Part shown: piece by piece, positions 53,124 to 61,043 of the stretch
How the letters are laid out: the number at the start of each line of letters is the position of its first letter
Numbering within the stretch: the first letter of the stretch is position 1
Origin: CAWGXG01 sp963826505
Lineage (GTDB): Bacteria; Chloroflexota; Anaerolineae; Aggregatilineales; Aggregatilineaceae
Assembly (NCBI GenBank): GCA_963826505.1
Contig: CAWGXG010000010.1
Location: 132,990-196,989, forward strand
Reading direction: 5' to 3'
DNA length: 64,000 bases
Notes under the pieces: model-generated
Told to the model about the DNA's origin: nothing
The model's database searches: none
What the model saw: only the letters and a program-made list of their open reading frames with translations
Position numbers and translations under genes: made by a program

Positions 53124-53231
53124 CGCATCAGAATCCTAGAATATGGCCCCCGCTGCATGGCACTGCCAGGGCACACGTTGTGACACATCCCACCCTGATG
53201 TGATTATCCGTGTTGCGTACCGCCGTGCGCG

Positions 53232-54644
53232 TCATCCTGGCGGTGTGTAATATTCGATCAGAGCGTCCGCCAACTGGGGCAAACACCCGGTAACGTCGTA
53301 CCACTGCGCGCCCGTCCCGACATTCCACAGCTCGAACCCCTGTACATACGGGTCTTCTTCGAGCTCGTACGTGTACTGGACGGCATCGCGCACCACATCG
53401 TCACACGTGGGAGGCAGCGTACCGCCGCCGATGCCCATCTCCGTGATGATGACCGGCAGATTGGCCGCTTCGGGCAGCACTTGCAGCAAGCGATCATGCA
53501 GAATCCGGTGGCGGAACACCAGCCACTTGTCGGACTCCGAGGCCAGGACGTTATCTTGCAGGCTGTAGGCGTGCATGGCGATGCCGTGCGTGCGCCCCGG
53601 CTGGCAGGGATTCTCCGCCGCGTACTGGTAAGCGGGGAGCAGCGCGTCGAACATGCCCATATCGGGATGTCCGCCCGCGAACGAGAACAGCAGGAGACAC
53701 TCGCCGCGCTGGTTGGCGATCTTCATGGCCTCGATGCTGAAGGCGTTCAACCATTCGAGCGTCGCCGCGCACTCATTGACGACTTCATAATAGTCGGCGT
53801 TGACCTTGCTCCAATAGGGTTGGAGCGCGTCGAGCCAGTGTTGGGCTGTCTCGGCGGGATCGGGCGATTCGTTGATTTCGATCGGGCAGTCGCCATAACG
53901 CCAGTCGTTGATCAGCGAGCGGTACACGGTGATCGTTTCCGGCGATTCGATTTCGATCTGGTTGAGCATGTCCTCGGTGCCGTTCAGTCCTTTGATCGTC
54001 GCGACCGGGTGCCCGGCCTGCTTCATACGCCGGACATAGGTCATCACCTGATCGACGCTGGTCCCATTGAGGACGTGCAATCCGGCCAGCGCCGTATCAG
54101 TCATAGTCCCGGCCATGATGTCGCACGAGCGCATCGGCCCGACCTGGGCCGTCTCAACGCCATCCACAACCAGCGGCAGCCAGCCCGCGGGCGTACCCGC
54201 CCAGCGTGTGCCACTCGCATCGGTCGCGAACTGGGTGACGCCCAGGCGCTGATAATAAGGCGCGCTTCCGACGACAGCAGCACTTAAGTCTGGGGAAGCA
54301 TACAACGACTGCGGTCCCACTTCGATCAGCAGCGTACACGCGCGCTCGTGGAGTTCGGTGGGCAGCGGCGTGAACAAGGGTTCCGGCGTGTAATTCGGCC
54401 CGGTGATCGGTCCCCATGTGACGCCGGGGGGCGCGGGCAGCGGCGTCGGCAGCGGCGTAATCGCATACTGGGTCGGCTGCTGCGCTACCGGGATCGGCGA
54501 CGGTACAGGCGAGGCTGTGCTCGCCAGTGTGGGCGTGACAAAGACCGCAATCGGCTGCGGATCACCGCATGCCGCCAGCGCCAACACGCCGCTCAGCAGG
54601 AGTAGCAAAACAAACAGACGTTGGTATTTGGTTAAGGTGATCAT
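53232..54644 (-). CDS. Lipoprotein with SH3-like domain and glycosidase-like TIM barrel
   Basis: A 470-residue lipoprotein. The signal sequence LFVLLLLLSGVLALAACG has a lipobox with Cys near residue 26. A Pro/Thr-rich stretch (PVPSPIPV, PTPLPAPPGV) separates the anchor from an SH3-like segment of about 60 residues (CTLLIEVGPQSLYASPDLSA, WAGTPAGWLPL). The C-terminal 280 residues look like a clan GH-A glycoside hydrolase: the likely acid/base Glu in YYEVVNECAATLEWL and the likely nucleophile Glu in LPVIITEMGIGGG, with a closing FELWNVGTGAQWYD strand. Substrate unknown. The ATG at 54644 is preferred over an in-frame TTG 27 bases upstream because it starts the signal peptide properly. Confidence 0.78.
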   Translation of the reverse strand: MITLTKYQRLFVLLLLLSGVLALAACGDPQPIAVFVTPTLASTASPVPSPIPVAQQPTQYAITPLPTPLPAPPGVTWGPITGPNYTPEPLFTPLPTELHERACTLLIEVGPQSLYASPDLSAAVVGSAPYYQRLGVTQFATDASGTRWAGTPAGWLPLVVDGVETAQVGPMRSCDIMAGTMTDTALAGLHVLNGTSVDQVMTYVRRMKQAGHPVATIKGLNGTEDMLNQIEIESPETITVYRSLINDWRYGDCPIEINESPDPAETAQHWLDALQPYWSKVNADYYEVVNECAATLEWLNAFSIEAMKIANQRGECLLLFSFAGGHPDMGMFDALLPAYQYAAENPCQPGRTHGIAMHAYSLQDNVLASESDKWLVFRHRILHDRLLQVLPEAANLPVIITEMGIGGGTLPPTCDDVVRDAVQYTYELEEDPYVQGFELWNVGTGAQWYDVTGCLPQLADALIEYYTPPG

Positions 54645-54703
54645 CCTGAGAGTGTATACCAGCCCGGCCAACCGGACAACAATTTAGGAATGTACAAAAC
54701 CGG

Positions 54704-56423
54704 TCACTCGTCGCCGTTTAGCAGGCCGCGCCGGGCCAGCAGATCGCTGATCTGCTCGAAGCTGATGCCGTAGCGCAGCGCGATTTCGCGCGCATAACTG
54801 CGTCCGCGCGGCGGTCCCGGCACGATGCGATACGTCTGGCGCGCGCCGTCCTGCTCTCCCGCCAGCGACACCAGGCTGACGATCGTGCTGTCGCCGGGCG
54901 TCTCCGCGTTGAGTGCCTCACAGCCTGCCGCCAGATCGTGCAAGATGGGTGGCGTAGATGGCGCGCGCGCCCAACCGTCGCAGCGCCCGCACCACGTCCT
55001 GCGCCAGATACAGACTCTCGCCAGGACTGGTGCTCGCCAGCGATTCGTTGAGCAGAATCAGGCTGTGGCGCGTGGCCTGCGCGAAGATGTCGTTCAGGCG
55101 GCGGGCCTCTTCGCCCAGACGCCCCGTGCCGCTTTCGGGCCGCTCTTCGACCGGGAAATGCGTGTAAATGCCATCCAGCGGACTGATGCGCGCGCGTGTG
55201 CCCGGCACGCTGATCCCGGCTTGAGCCAACACGTGCGCCAGCCCGACCGCCTGGGTATAGGTCGTCTTGCCGCCCTGGTTTGGCCCGGTCAGCACGAAGA
55301 TGCGCCCGTCACGCCCAAAAGCGACATCGCTCGTCACGATGGCGGCGCTCAGATCGATGGACGGATCGGCGGCCAGCCGCCGCAACGCGAGATTGAGATT
55401 GTACGCGCTCTCAATCTCGCATACGCGCTCGTCGGGCGGCGCGATCTCTGGGCGGCAGAACGGCAGGCCCGCCGCGTCCACGCGCCGAATCAGCGCGACC
55501 GCGCCCAGGTAAAAGGCCAGCTCCGCGCCGAGATCGCTCAGCGCCGCGACGTTGAGCCGCAGATAGCGCTGCAAGGCTGCCGCGACTGGGCGGCTGATCT
55601 TCTTCAGCACGTCGGCCAGATCGCGGAACAGCGGGTACAACAGCGGGTTATCCAGGTCCATGCCGCGCGCGCTGGGATGAATCCCCGTCGGGATTTTGGG
55701 CGCGGCGGCATGCAGCGCCGCCAGTCCTTCCCATTGGGACGCGCCCGCGTCGCGCCCGAACAATACGCTGAACAGCGCGGTATCGCTGCTCCGGTATTTT
55801 TTGTTATTGACCGCCACCAGCGTCGCCTCGACCGGGCGCAGCCGGTCGTCCAGGTTGATCCCGACGGTGATACTCGCAATGCCGCGCACTTTTTTGAGCA
55901 GATCGGGCAGCTCGGTCACCAACTGGCGGAACGTCGCGTCCTCGGCCACCGTATCGATCTGCGCGTGCAGCGCGCGCCAGCCCGCCGCCTGCACGCGGTG
56001 CGTGATGCCCTCGAACACGGCATGCAGCCCGGTCACCGCCTCGACGTAGCTTTCCAACTGCCCGATGCGCCACACGACTTCGTGCAGCGGCGATTGATCG
56101 ACCTGCGTGGAATAGCCGAACAAATCCAGCGCCGCCAAACGCGGCAGCAGATCCACCAGACGATCGGCCAGCTCGGGCGTGTTCAGCAGATCGGAAAGAA
56201 TGTCCTGCCGGTAGCCGATCACGGCGGGATCGGTGATGAGCGTCAGCAGCACATCTCGGACGCGCGGCGCGTAGCCATGCGCCGTGCTCAACGCGCTGAC
56301 AGCGAAATCCAGATCGAGATCAGCGGCGGCAGCCGACGATAAACGGGCCGCGTTCGTCGCGGCCGCCGGGGCATTGGGCGGCCACAGCAGGCTGACGGGC
56401 GCGTAAGGCTCAGACACGGGCAT
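54704..56423 (-). pseudogene. MutS-like ATPase, MutS core plus ATPase domain only, one frameshift
   Basis: A protein of about 572 residues when reading through one frameshift. It lacks the mismatch-recognition domain of MutS and has no Smr domain like MutS2. The N-terminal half is the helical core/lever region (about 30-340). The ATPase has Walker A FVLTGPNQGGKTTYTQ, Walker B LILLNESLASTSPGES with Asn in place of the usual Asp, and the His switch in YATHLHDLAAG. The frame breaks at about 54,941-54,944: one frame ends YATHLARSGGRL, while the other continues HDLAAGCEALNAETPG and runs to the stop at 54704. One extra base accounts for it. Similar lone MutS-III/V proteins are of unknown role. The start at 56423 has no strong ribosome-binding site. 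Confidence 0.82.
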
Positions 56424-56588
56424 CGGTTGGCGATCATCTCCAGATGGTGAGCGATAGGGACGATTGTAGCCATCCTCCCGCCGATGACCAAACACCACCC
56501 TCCCCCAATTGGCCGCAAAAGCCCTATAATCTATAGGCGCTGCGCGTTCGGTGAGTTGGGGGGTCTTGCCCCGTGAGGAGGTCAAACC

Positions 56589-57080
56589 ATGAACGTGGAT
56601 CCGGTACTGCTCTATGACTATACGTGCTGGGCAAATGACCGCGTCATCCAGGGCGCGCGGCTCCTGCGCGACGAACAACTCCATGTCCCCATTCGCGCGG
56701 GCTATCTGTCGCTGCAGGATCTGTTGGTACACATGCTGGCGGCGGAGCAGGTCTGGCTGGCCCGCTGTCAGGGAGAATCACCGCTTCACTTGTTGGAGGC
56801 GGCGGACGTGCCCACGCTAGATGCGCTGGACACGCGATGGGTGTCGCAGCGGGACGATATGCGCCGTTTCCTGGAGCAGGTGGGCACGGGCGAAGCGTTG
56901 ATCACGTACCACACGACGCGGGGCATCGAGCATCACGATATGCTGTGGGAATTGATGTCACATGTCATCAACCATCACACGGAGCATCGTTCCCAGGCGG
57001 CGCTGTATCTCGCGATGCACGGGATCGATCTTGGCAATCTCGACCTGATCCAATATCTCCGAACCATCGCGGCGCACTGA
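56589..57080 (+). CDS. DinB-family four-helix protein
   Basis: A 163-residue protein of the DinB/YfiT superfamily, a four-helix bundle that binds a divalent metal through three His. Landmarks: YDYTCWANDRVIQGA in helix 1, LQDLLVHMLAAEQVWLARCQ with the first His, and WELMSHVINHHTEHRSQAAL with the HxxxH pair. Some members act as thiol-dependent transferases (for example bacillithiol transferases); no substrate can be named here. TGAGGAGG lies 7 bases before the ATG. It is divergent from the MutS-like gene. Confidence 0.9.
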   Translation: MNVDPVLLYDYTCWANDRVIQGARLLRDEQLHVPIRAGYLSLQDLLVHMLAAEQVWLARCQGESPLHLLEAADVPTLDALDTRWVSQRDDMRRFLEQVGTGEALITYHTTRGIEHHDMLWELMSHVINHHTEHRSQAALYLAMHGIDLGNLDLIQYLRTIAAH

Positions 57081-57090
57081 CGCTGCGCGC

Positions 57091-57483
57091 CTAGTCGCCC
57101 GGTTGGTAGAGCGCCATGACCGCACCCGCCGGATCCTGAATGATCGCATGGTGTACGCCTTCGCCCAACTGGTCAGGCGACAGAAGCACGCGCCCACCTG
57201 CCGCCCGGCAGCGATCCAAGGTCGCCGGAAGATCGTCCACAATCACATAGATCATCCACTGCGGCGGAATATCCGCGTTGATGCCCCGTGCATGACACAC
57301 GCCTGCCACCGGGCGATCCCCGGACGGAGGCAGCATACTGAAATCCGAATAGCTGCCCATGTCCACCGGCTCGAAACGCCAGCCAAGCACGTCGCAATAA
57401 AAATCGCGCAGCGATGCAGCGTCCGGCACCGTGAGATCGGCCCAGGCAATCGTCCCAACAGGCATCTGGCTCGGTGTCGTCAT
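57091..57483 (-). CDS. VOC-family (glyoxalase/bleomycin-resistance) protein
   Basis: A 130-residue protein with two beta-alpha-beta-beta-beta modules: GTIAWADLTVPDAASLRDFY and VLGWRFEPVDMG in the first, WMIYVIVDDLPATLDRCRAA and PAGAVMALYQPGD in the second. The closing Glu of the metal site in true glyoxalases is not evident. The function is undetermined; this clan includes lyases, dioxygenases and sequestering proteins. It starts 56 bases after cysE on the same strand, separated by a 14-bp tandem repeat. GGAG lies 10 bases upstream of the ATG. Confidence 0.85.
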   Translation of the reverse strand: MTTPSQMPVGTIAWADLTVPDAASLRDFYCDVLGWRFEPVDMGSYSDFSMLPPSGDRPVAGVCHARGINADIPPQWMIYVIVDDLPATLDRCRAAGGRVLLSPDQLGEGVHHAIIQDPAGAVMALYQPGD

Positions 57484-57505
57484 GGCACGTACTCCTACCG
57501 GGTTA

Positions 57506-57543
57506 ATGCGATCAGGCTGATGCGATCAGGCTGATGCGATCAG
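57506..57543. repeat. Tandem repeat of 14 bp, 2.7 copies
   Basis: ATGCGATCAGGCTG occurs twice in a row and is followed by a partial third copy (ATGCGATCAG). The last copy runs into the cysE stop codon. Confidence 0.85.
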
Positions 57544-59318
57544 ATCGCGTAATCCATTTCTTCGAAGTGGATCGGCTCTTCCTCGTGGTGACCGTTGCCG
57601 TTGTCGGTTCCATTGCCGCTCGTCACATGGATCGTGCGCTCGACCTCGTCCAGCCGGTCGAGGATGCGATCCAGCCGCGCGGCGACCACGTCTGGCAGAA
57701 TATCGTGGTGCAGATCGGGTCGGTGACCGTCCGGTTCGGGACCGGTGCGGCGCACTGGCTTGCCGGGAATCCCAACCACGACCATATCCGGCTCGACATC
57801 TTTTACCACGACTGCATTTGCGCCAATGCGCGAATTCTTGCCCACAGTTATCGCTCCTAACACCTTCGCTCCGGCCCCCACAACCACGCCGTCGTGCAGC
57901 GTCGGGTGCCGTTTACCTTTGGCCAGACTGACACCGCCCAGCGTCACGCCGTGATATAGCGTCACGTCCGCGCCGATCTCGGCGGTTTCGCCAATCACCA
58001 CGCCCATGCCGTGATCGATGAACAGGCGTGGCCCAATCGTCGCGCCGGGATGAATCTCGACGCCGGTCACCGTGCGCGCCACCTGTGACAACCAGCGCGC
58101 CGGGAGTTTCAACCCGGCCCGCCACAAACGGTGGGCGATGCGATGCGCCCAAACCGCGTGCAGGCCCGGGTACGAGGTCGCGACTTCCAGCCAGTTACGC
58201 GCAGCCGGATCGCGTTCCAGTATGCACCGCACATCAGCGCGGACCGTGTTCAACATCGATCCTCGTAACCTCCCCGATTGCGGCCTCAGCCCCTCAAATC
58301 CCGCTTCTCCCACCGAGTTAGAGCAGGGAGACTTGCGGATCCTCTGCCGGCGGTGAGGTTCGATCAGCTCAGGTCCGGCGAAGAGCGGCGTCGAGAGATA
58401 ACGCTCGCCCCACGACGGGATGATGACGACGACCAGCTTGCCGGCGTTTTCGGGACGCTGCGCGACCTGGACGGCCGCCCACGTCGCCGCGCCGGACGAA
58501 ATGCCGACCAGCAGACCTTCTTCGGTCGCCATGCGGCGCGCCATTTTGAAGGCGTCGTCGCCCTCCACGCGCACCACTTCGTCATAGATGGACGTATTGA
58601 GCACCTTCGGGATGAAGCCCGCGCCGATGCCCTGGATGGGATGCGGGCCTTTTTCGCCACCGGACAGCACCGGCGATCCCGCCGGCTCAACCGCCACCAC
58701 GCGCACGGACGGCTTGCGTGCCTTGAGCACCTCGCCCACACCCGTGATCGTGCCGCCCGTGCCCACACCGGCGACCAGGATATCGACCTCGCCCGCCGTA
58801 TCGCGCCAGATTTCTTCGGCGGTTGTGCGACGGTGGATGTCCGGGTTGGCGGGATTCTCGAACTGCTGCGGGATGAACACGTTCGGGTTTTCGGCGGCGA
58901 GCTGGTTCGCGGCGGCAATCGCAGCGTTCATGCCTTTGTCGCCGGGCGTCAGCACCAGCTCCGCCCCAAACGCGCGCAGCACTTTGCGGCGTTCCTTGCT
59001 CATCGTGTCCGGCATCGTCAGGATCAGGTGATAGCCGCGCTGCGCGCAGACCATCGCCAGAGCAATGCCCGTATTGCCGCTGGTCGGCTCGACGATCACC
59101 GTCTCGGGCTTGATCTTGCCCGCACGTTCGGCGGCTTCGATCATCGCCAGACCGATGCGGTCCTTGACGCTCTTAGCCGGGTTGTAGTATTCGAGTTTGG
59201 CGACGACGGTCGCCGCTGCGCCGCCGGTCACACGGTTGAGACGCACCAGGGGTGTATTGCCCACCAGTTGGGTGACGTTGTCAGCGATATGAGTTTTCAC
59301 CTGCTGCTCGGTAGCCAT
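57540..59318 (-). CDS. cysK: Cysteine synthase and serine acetyltransferase in one open frame
   Basis: One open frame of 592 codons covers both enzymes that make cysteine from serine. Residues 1 to about 315 are cysteine synthase A: NTPLVRLNRV, the PLP Lys in NPAKSVKDRIGLAM, PTSGNTGIAL, VGTGGTITGVG and GISSGAATWAAVQVA, ending ERYLSTPLF. Residues of about 355-592 are serine O-acetyltransferase (CysE): short helical N-domain, VTGVEIHPGATIGP, IDHGMGVVIGETAEIG and KRHPTLHDGVVVGAGAKVLG hexapeptide repeats, and a tail. CysE has its own ATG at 58256 with GGGAGG and GAGG upstream, so two separate proteins are likely. The 40-residue linker is encoded by a palindromic intergenic-type repeat. The CysE tail lacks the terminal Ile that usually docks in CysK only if it is extended: here it ends MDYAI, so Ile is kept. 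The first ATG (59318) has AAGGAG upstream and is preceded by an attenuator-like leader. Confidence 0.93.
   Translation of the reverse strand: MATEQQVKTHIADNVTQLVGNTPLVRLNRVTGGAAATVVAKLEYYNPAKSVKDRIGLAMIEAAERAGKIKPETVIVEPTSGNTGIALAMVCAQRGYHLILTMPDTMSKERRKVLRAFGAELVLTPGDKGMNAAIAAANQLAAENPNVFIPQQFENPANPDIHRRTTAEEIWRDTAGEVDILVAGVGTGGTITGVGEVLKARKPSVRVVAVEPAGSPVLSGGEKGPHPIQGIGAGFIPKVLNTSIYDEVVRVEGDDAFKMARRMATEEGLLVGISSGAATWAAVQVAQRPENAGKLVVVIIPSWGERYLSTPLFAGPELIEPHRRQRIRKSPCSNSVGEAGFEGLRPQSGRLRGSMLNTVRADVRCILERDPAARNWLEVATSYPGLHAVWAHRIAHRLWRAGLKLPARWLSQVARTVTGVEIHPGATIGPRLFIDHGMGVVIGETAEIGADVTLYHGVTLGGVSLAKGKRHPTLHDGVVVGAGAKVLGAITVGKNSRIGANAVVVKDVEPDMVVVGIPGKPVRRTGPEPDGHRPDLHHDILPDVVAARLDRILDRLDEVERTIHVTSGNGTDNGNGHHEEEPIHFEEMDYAI
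58304..58330. repeat. Palindromic repeat inside the cysK-cysE linker
   Basis: TCTCCC and GGGAGA flank a core with CCGAGTTAGAG, matching CCGAGCTAGAG in the reverse complement of the intergenic repeat at 13576-13607. Confidence 0.5.
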
Positions 59319-59367
59319 GCGATTCTCCTTAAGGCTGCTAAGTGCCTGCGATGTGATGCACAGAGAT

Positions 59368-59406
59368 AAAACAAAAAACCGGTCACACTTGTGGGCGTGA
59401 CCGGTT
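59368..59406 (-). terminator. Attenuator-like terminator in the cysK leader
   Basis: On the minus strand AACCGGTCAC (59406-59397) pairs perfectly with GTGACCGGTT (59386-59377), with a 10-nt loop, and is followed by TTTTTTGTTTT. It lies between the leader ORF and the cysK start, about 50 bases upstream of the ATG, so it must be bypassed for cysK to be expressed. The loop plus closing base pair (59397-59386) is complementary over 12 bp, with one bulged base, to 59465-59453 near the end of the leader ORF. Confidence 0.85.
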
Positions 59407-59438
59407 CGGTGATTCACGGGTTTTGGCTGGGGCTGCGA

Positions 59439-59522
59439 TCAGCCGCCAGCATCGCACCACAAGTGCTGCTCGCGTAGCCTCGCCAGACACATACAAGCGC
59501 AAATCGGGGTGCGTAAAGCCAT
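59439..59522 (-). CDS. Cysteine-rich leader peptide upstream of cysK
   Basis: A 27-codon ORF: MALRTPICACMCLARLREQH then LWCDAGG and TGA. Cys codons fall at positions 8, 10, 12 and 23, three of them within five codons. A ribosome-binding site (CGAGG) lies 7 bases before the ATG at 59522; an in-frame ATG at 59528 is too close to that site. A near-consensus promoter lies about 100 bases upstream and an intrinsic terminator starts 32 bases after the stop. The last codons (HLWC) contain the strand that can pair with the terminator loop. By analogy with amino-acid leader peptides (trp, his, and actinobacterial cysteine leader peptides) it probably measures Cys-tRNA supply. The peptide itself is unlikely to have a function. 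Confidence 0.7.
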   Translation of the reverse strand: MALRTPICACMCLARLREQHLWCDAGG

Positions 59523-59630
59523 GACCATACCTCGTTAGATTGTGCTGTCCTCGCCATTCACAGATTTCGCCCGCATAAAAAGCAAGAATAAGTGCGATAT
59601 TCGTGAATGTTATCGGACAATCTATAGCGG

Positions 59631-59659
59631 ATTATACGCCAGCCCTTGCCATTTGCCAA
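59631..59659 (-). promoter_or_regulatory. Promoter of the cysK leader transcript
   Basis: On the minus strand TTGGCA (59659-59654) and TATAAT (59636-59631) are exactly 17 bases apart, the same pair of hexamers as at the YedK-like gene. The transcript should start near 59624, about 100 bases before the leader ORF. Confidence 0.8.
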
Positions 59660-59696
59660 CCAGCAAAATCGCCAGAATCGAAAAAACGAGAAAATC

Positions 59697-59730
59697 GTGG
59701 GCTACAGAAAAAACAGGAGAATCACAGAGT
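59697..59730 (-). repeat. Second copy of the dispersed A/T-rich repeat
   Basis: Read on the minus strand it begins ACTCTGTGATTCTCC, continues with a T-run and CTGTAGCCC, and so closely follows the copy at 10514-10547. It lies 27 bases after the hrcA stop, where its T-run could help terminate hrcA transcripts. Confidence 0.5.
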
Positions 59731-59756
59731 CCAGAATAGGCTCGTTTTACCCGGTT

Positions 59757-60845
59757 CTACTCGCCGCCGCCGTAGACGTCATCCATCAAGCCGGACATCA
59801 GATCGGCCACATAACGCACGGCGCTGATCGCCTGCCCATAGCGCATCCGGGTGGGGCCGAGCACGCCCAGCGCTCCATGCGCTTGCGGCGTTCCATAGCG
59901 GCCCATCACCATACTGAGATGGCTCAGACTCTCCCAGCGCCCTTCCCCAGCCACGACGATCCGCACGTCGGCCTGCGAAGGATCGAGGATTTCGCGCAAG
60001 ATCGCTTCGAGCAGGTCTTCTTCCTCAAGGACGCGCACCGCCTGGTGCGCTTCGTCCTCGCTCAGGGTATTGAGCGTTTCGCTCAGCCCATAGCGGTAAA
60101 TGTCGCGCGCTGACTGCTGGTTCGACTGAGTCACGGCGTCCGCCACCAGCTCGCCAATCTCGCGCGTCAGTTCGTCGGACGCGCCGCGCGTCTTGCCGCG
60201 CACCTGTTGGGCGGTCATGCCCGCGCAGATCGCGTTGATGACGCCCGCCGTGTGCGACAGCGTCTCCTGGGGAACCGGCTCGGCCAACGTGAGCACCTGT
60301 TGGTGAACACTGCCACCCTGCAACACCAGGACCATCAGCACCAGCCGCCCCTGCGTACTGATCAGCTCCAAATGCTTGAAGTGATTTTCGAGTGCGCGCG
60401 GCGGAGTCACTAAGGCCGCCGTGCGGACGGTCCGCGCCAGAGCCATCGCCGCGATGCGCGGCCATTCCTCGACGTTGAGCGCCGCGCCCTCAAAGGCGTG
60501 CGAGATACGGCGCTGCTCGACCGTCGTCAGCTTGACCGCCGTCAGCAAGCGGCGCACAAAATAGCGGTAGCCCTGCCGCGTCGGCACGCGGCCCGCCGAG
60601 GTGTGCGGCGCGTAGATCAGGCCGTGTTCTTCGAGGGCAGCCATCTCGTTGCGGACGGTCGCGCTGCTGACATCCAGGTCAAAGCGCTCGACCAGCGCCT
60701 TCGAGCCCACCGGCTGCGCGTCGCGCACGTATTCGCGCACGATCAGCGACAGGATGTATTCCTGGCGCTCAGTGAGTTCTGGCATCGTTTCGGGTTGGTT
60801 CGCGTTGGGCGCGGGCTGTAGATGCAGCGGATCCGACTGTGACAT
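59757..60845 (-). CDS. hrcA: Heat-inducible transcription repressor HrcA
   Basis: HrcA represses heat-shock genes by binding CIRCE elements and needs GroEL for activity. The 362 residues fit. The N-terminal winged helix reads LTERQEYILSLIVREYVRD, QPVGSKALVERFDLDVSSAT and VRNEMAALEEHGLIYAPHTS with AGRVPTRQGYRYFV, all typical. The C-terminal GAF-like part includes LSMVMGRYGTPQAHGALGVL and GPTRMRYGQAISAVRYVADL. I chose the ATG at 60845, 25 residues before the DNA-binding domain. Unlike in many bacteria it is not followed by grpE-dnaK but by the cysteine genes, which have their own promoter. No CIRCE element was seen in its upstream region. Confidence 0.95.
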   Translation of the reverse strand: MSQSDPLHLQPAPNANQPETMPELTERQEYILSLIVREYVRDAQPVGSKALVERFDLDVSSATVRNEMAALEEHGLIYAPHTSAGRVPTRQGYRYFVRRLLTAVKLTTVEQRRISHAFEGAALNVEEWPRIAAMALARTVRTAALVTPPRALENHFKHLELISTQGRLVLMVLVLQGGSVHQQVLTLAEPVPQETLSHTAGVINAICAGMTAQQVRGKTRGASDELTREIGELVADAVTQSNQQSARDIYRYGLSETLNTLSEDEAHQAVRVLEEEDLLEAILREILDPSQADVRIVVAGEGRWESLSHLSMVMGRYGTPQAHGALGVLGPTRMRYGQAISAVRYVADLMSGLMDDVYGGGE

Positions 60846-61043
60846 GCGCTTGACCTGCTCTATATGTTTCCCGGACGATTTGTTCAGAGGATAGCACGCC
60901 CCCCGATCAGCGTCAACGCGCGGGTGAGGCTTGCTGGGCCGCGATCGCCGCACCTCTTGCGAGGCGGGCCAAGCGGTGCTATCGTGAATACCAGCGCAAA
61001 CCATCACCTTATCCACCCACACAGAGTTCCGCGAGGAAGTGCC

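Noticed and set aside
59407..59624. T-box or SAM riboswitch as the sensor upstream of cysK
   Set aside because: No T-box antiterminator signature (such as AGGGTGG-ACCGCG) and no SAM-I core were seen; the Cys-rich leader ORF explains the terminator better.
60846..61043. CIRCE operator in front of hrcA
   Set aside because: The upstream region has an inverted pair GATAGCAC (60890-60897) / GTGCTATC (60976-60983), but the spacing of 78 bases and the half-site sequence do not fit the TTAGCACTC-N9-GAGTGCTAA element.
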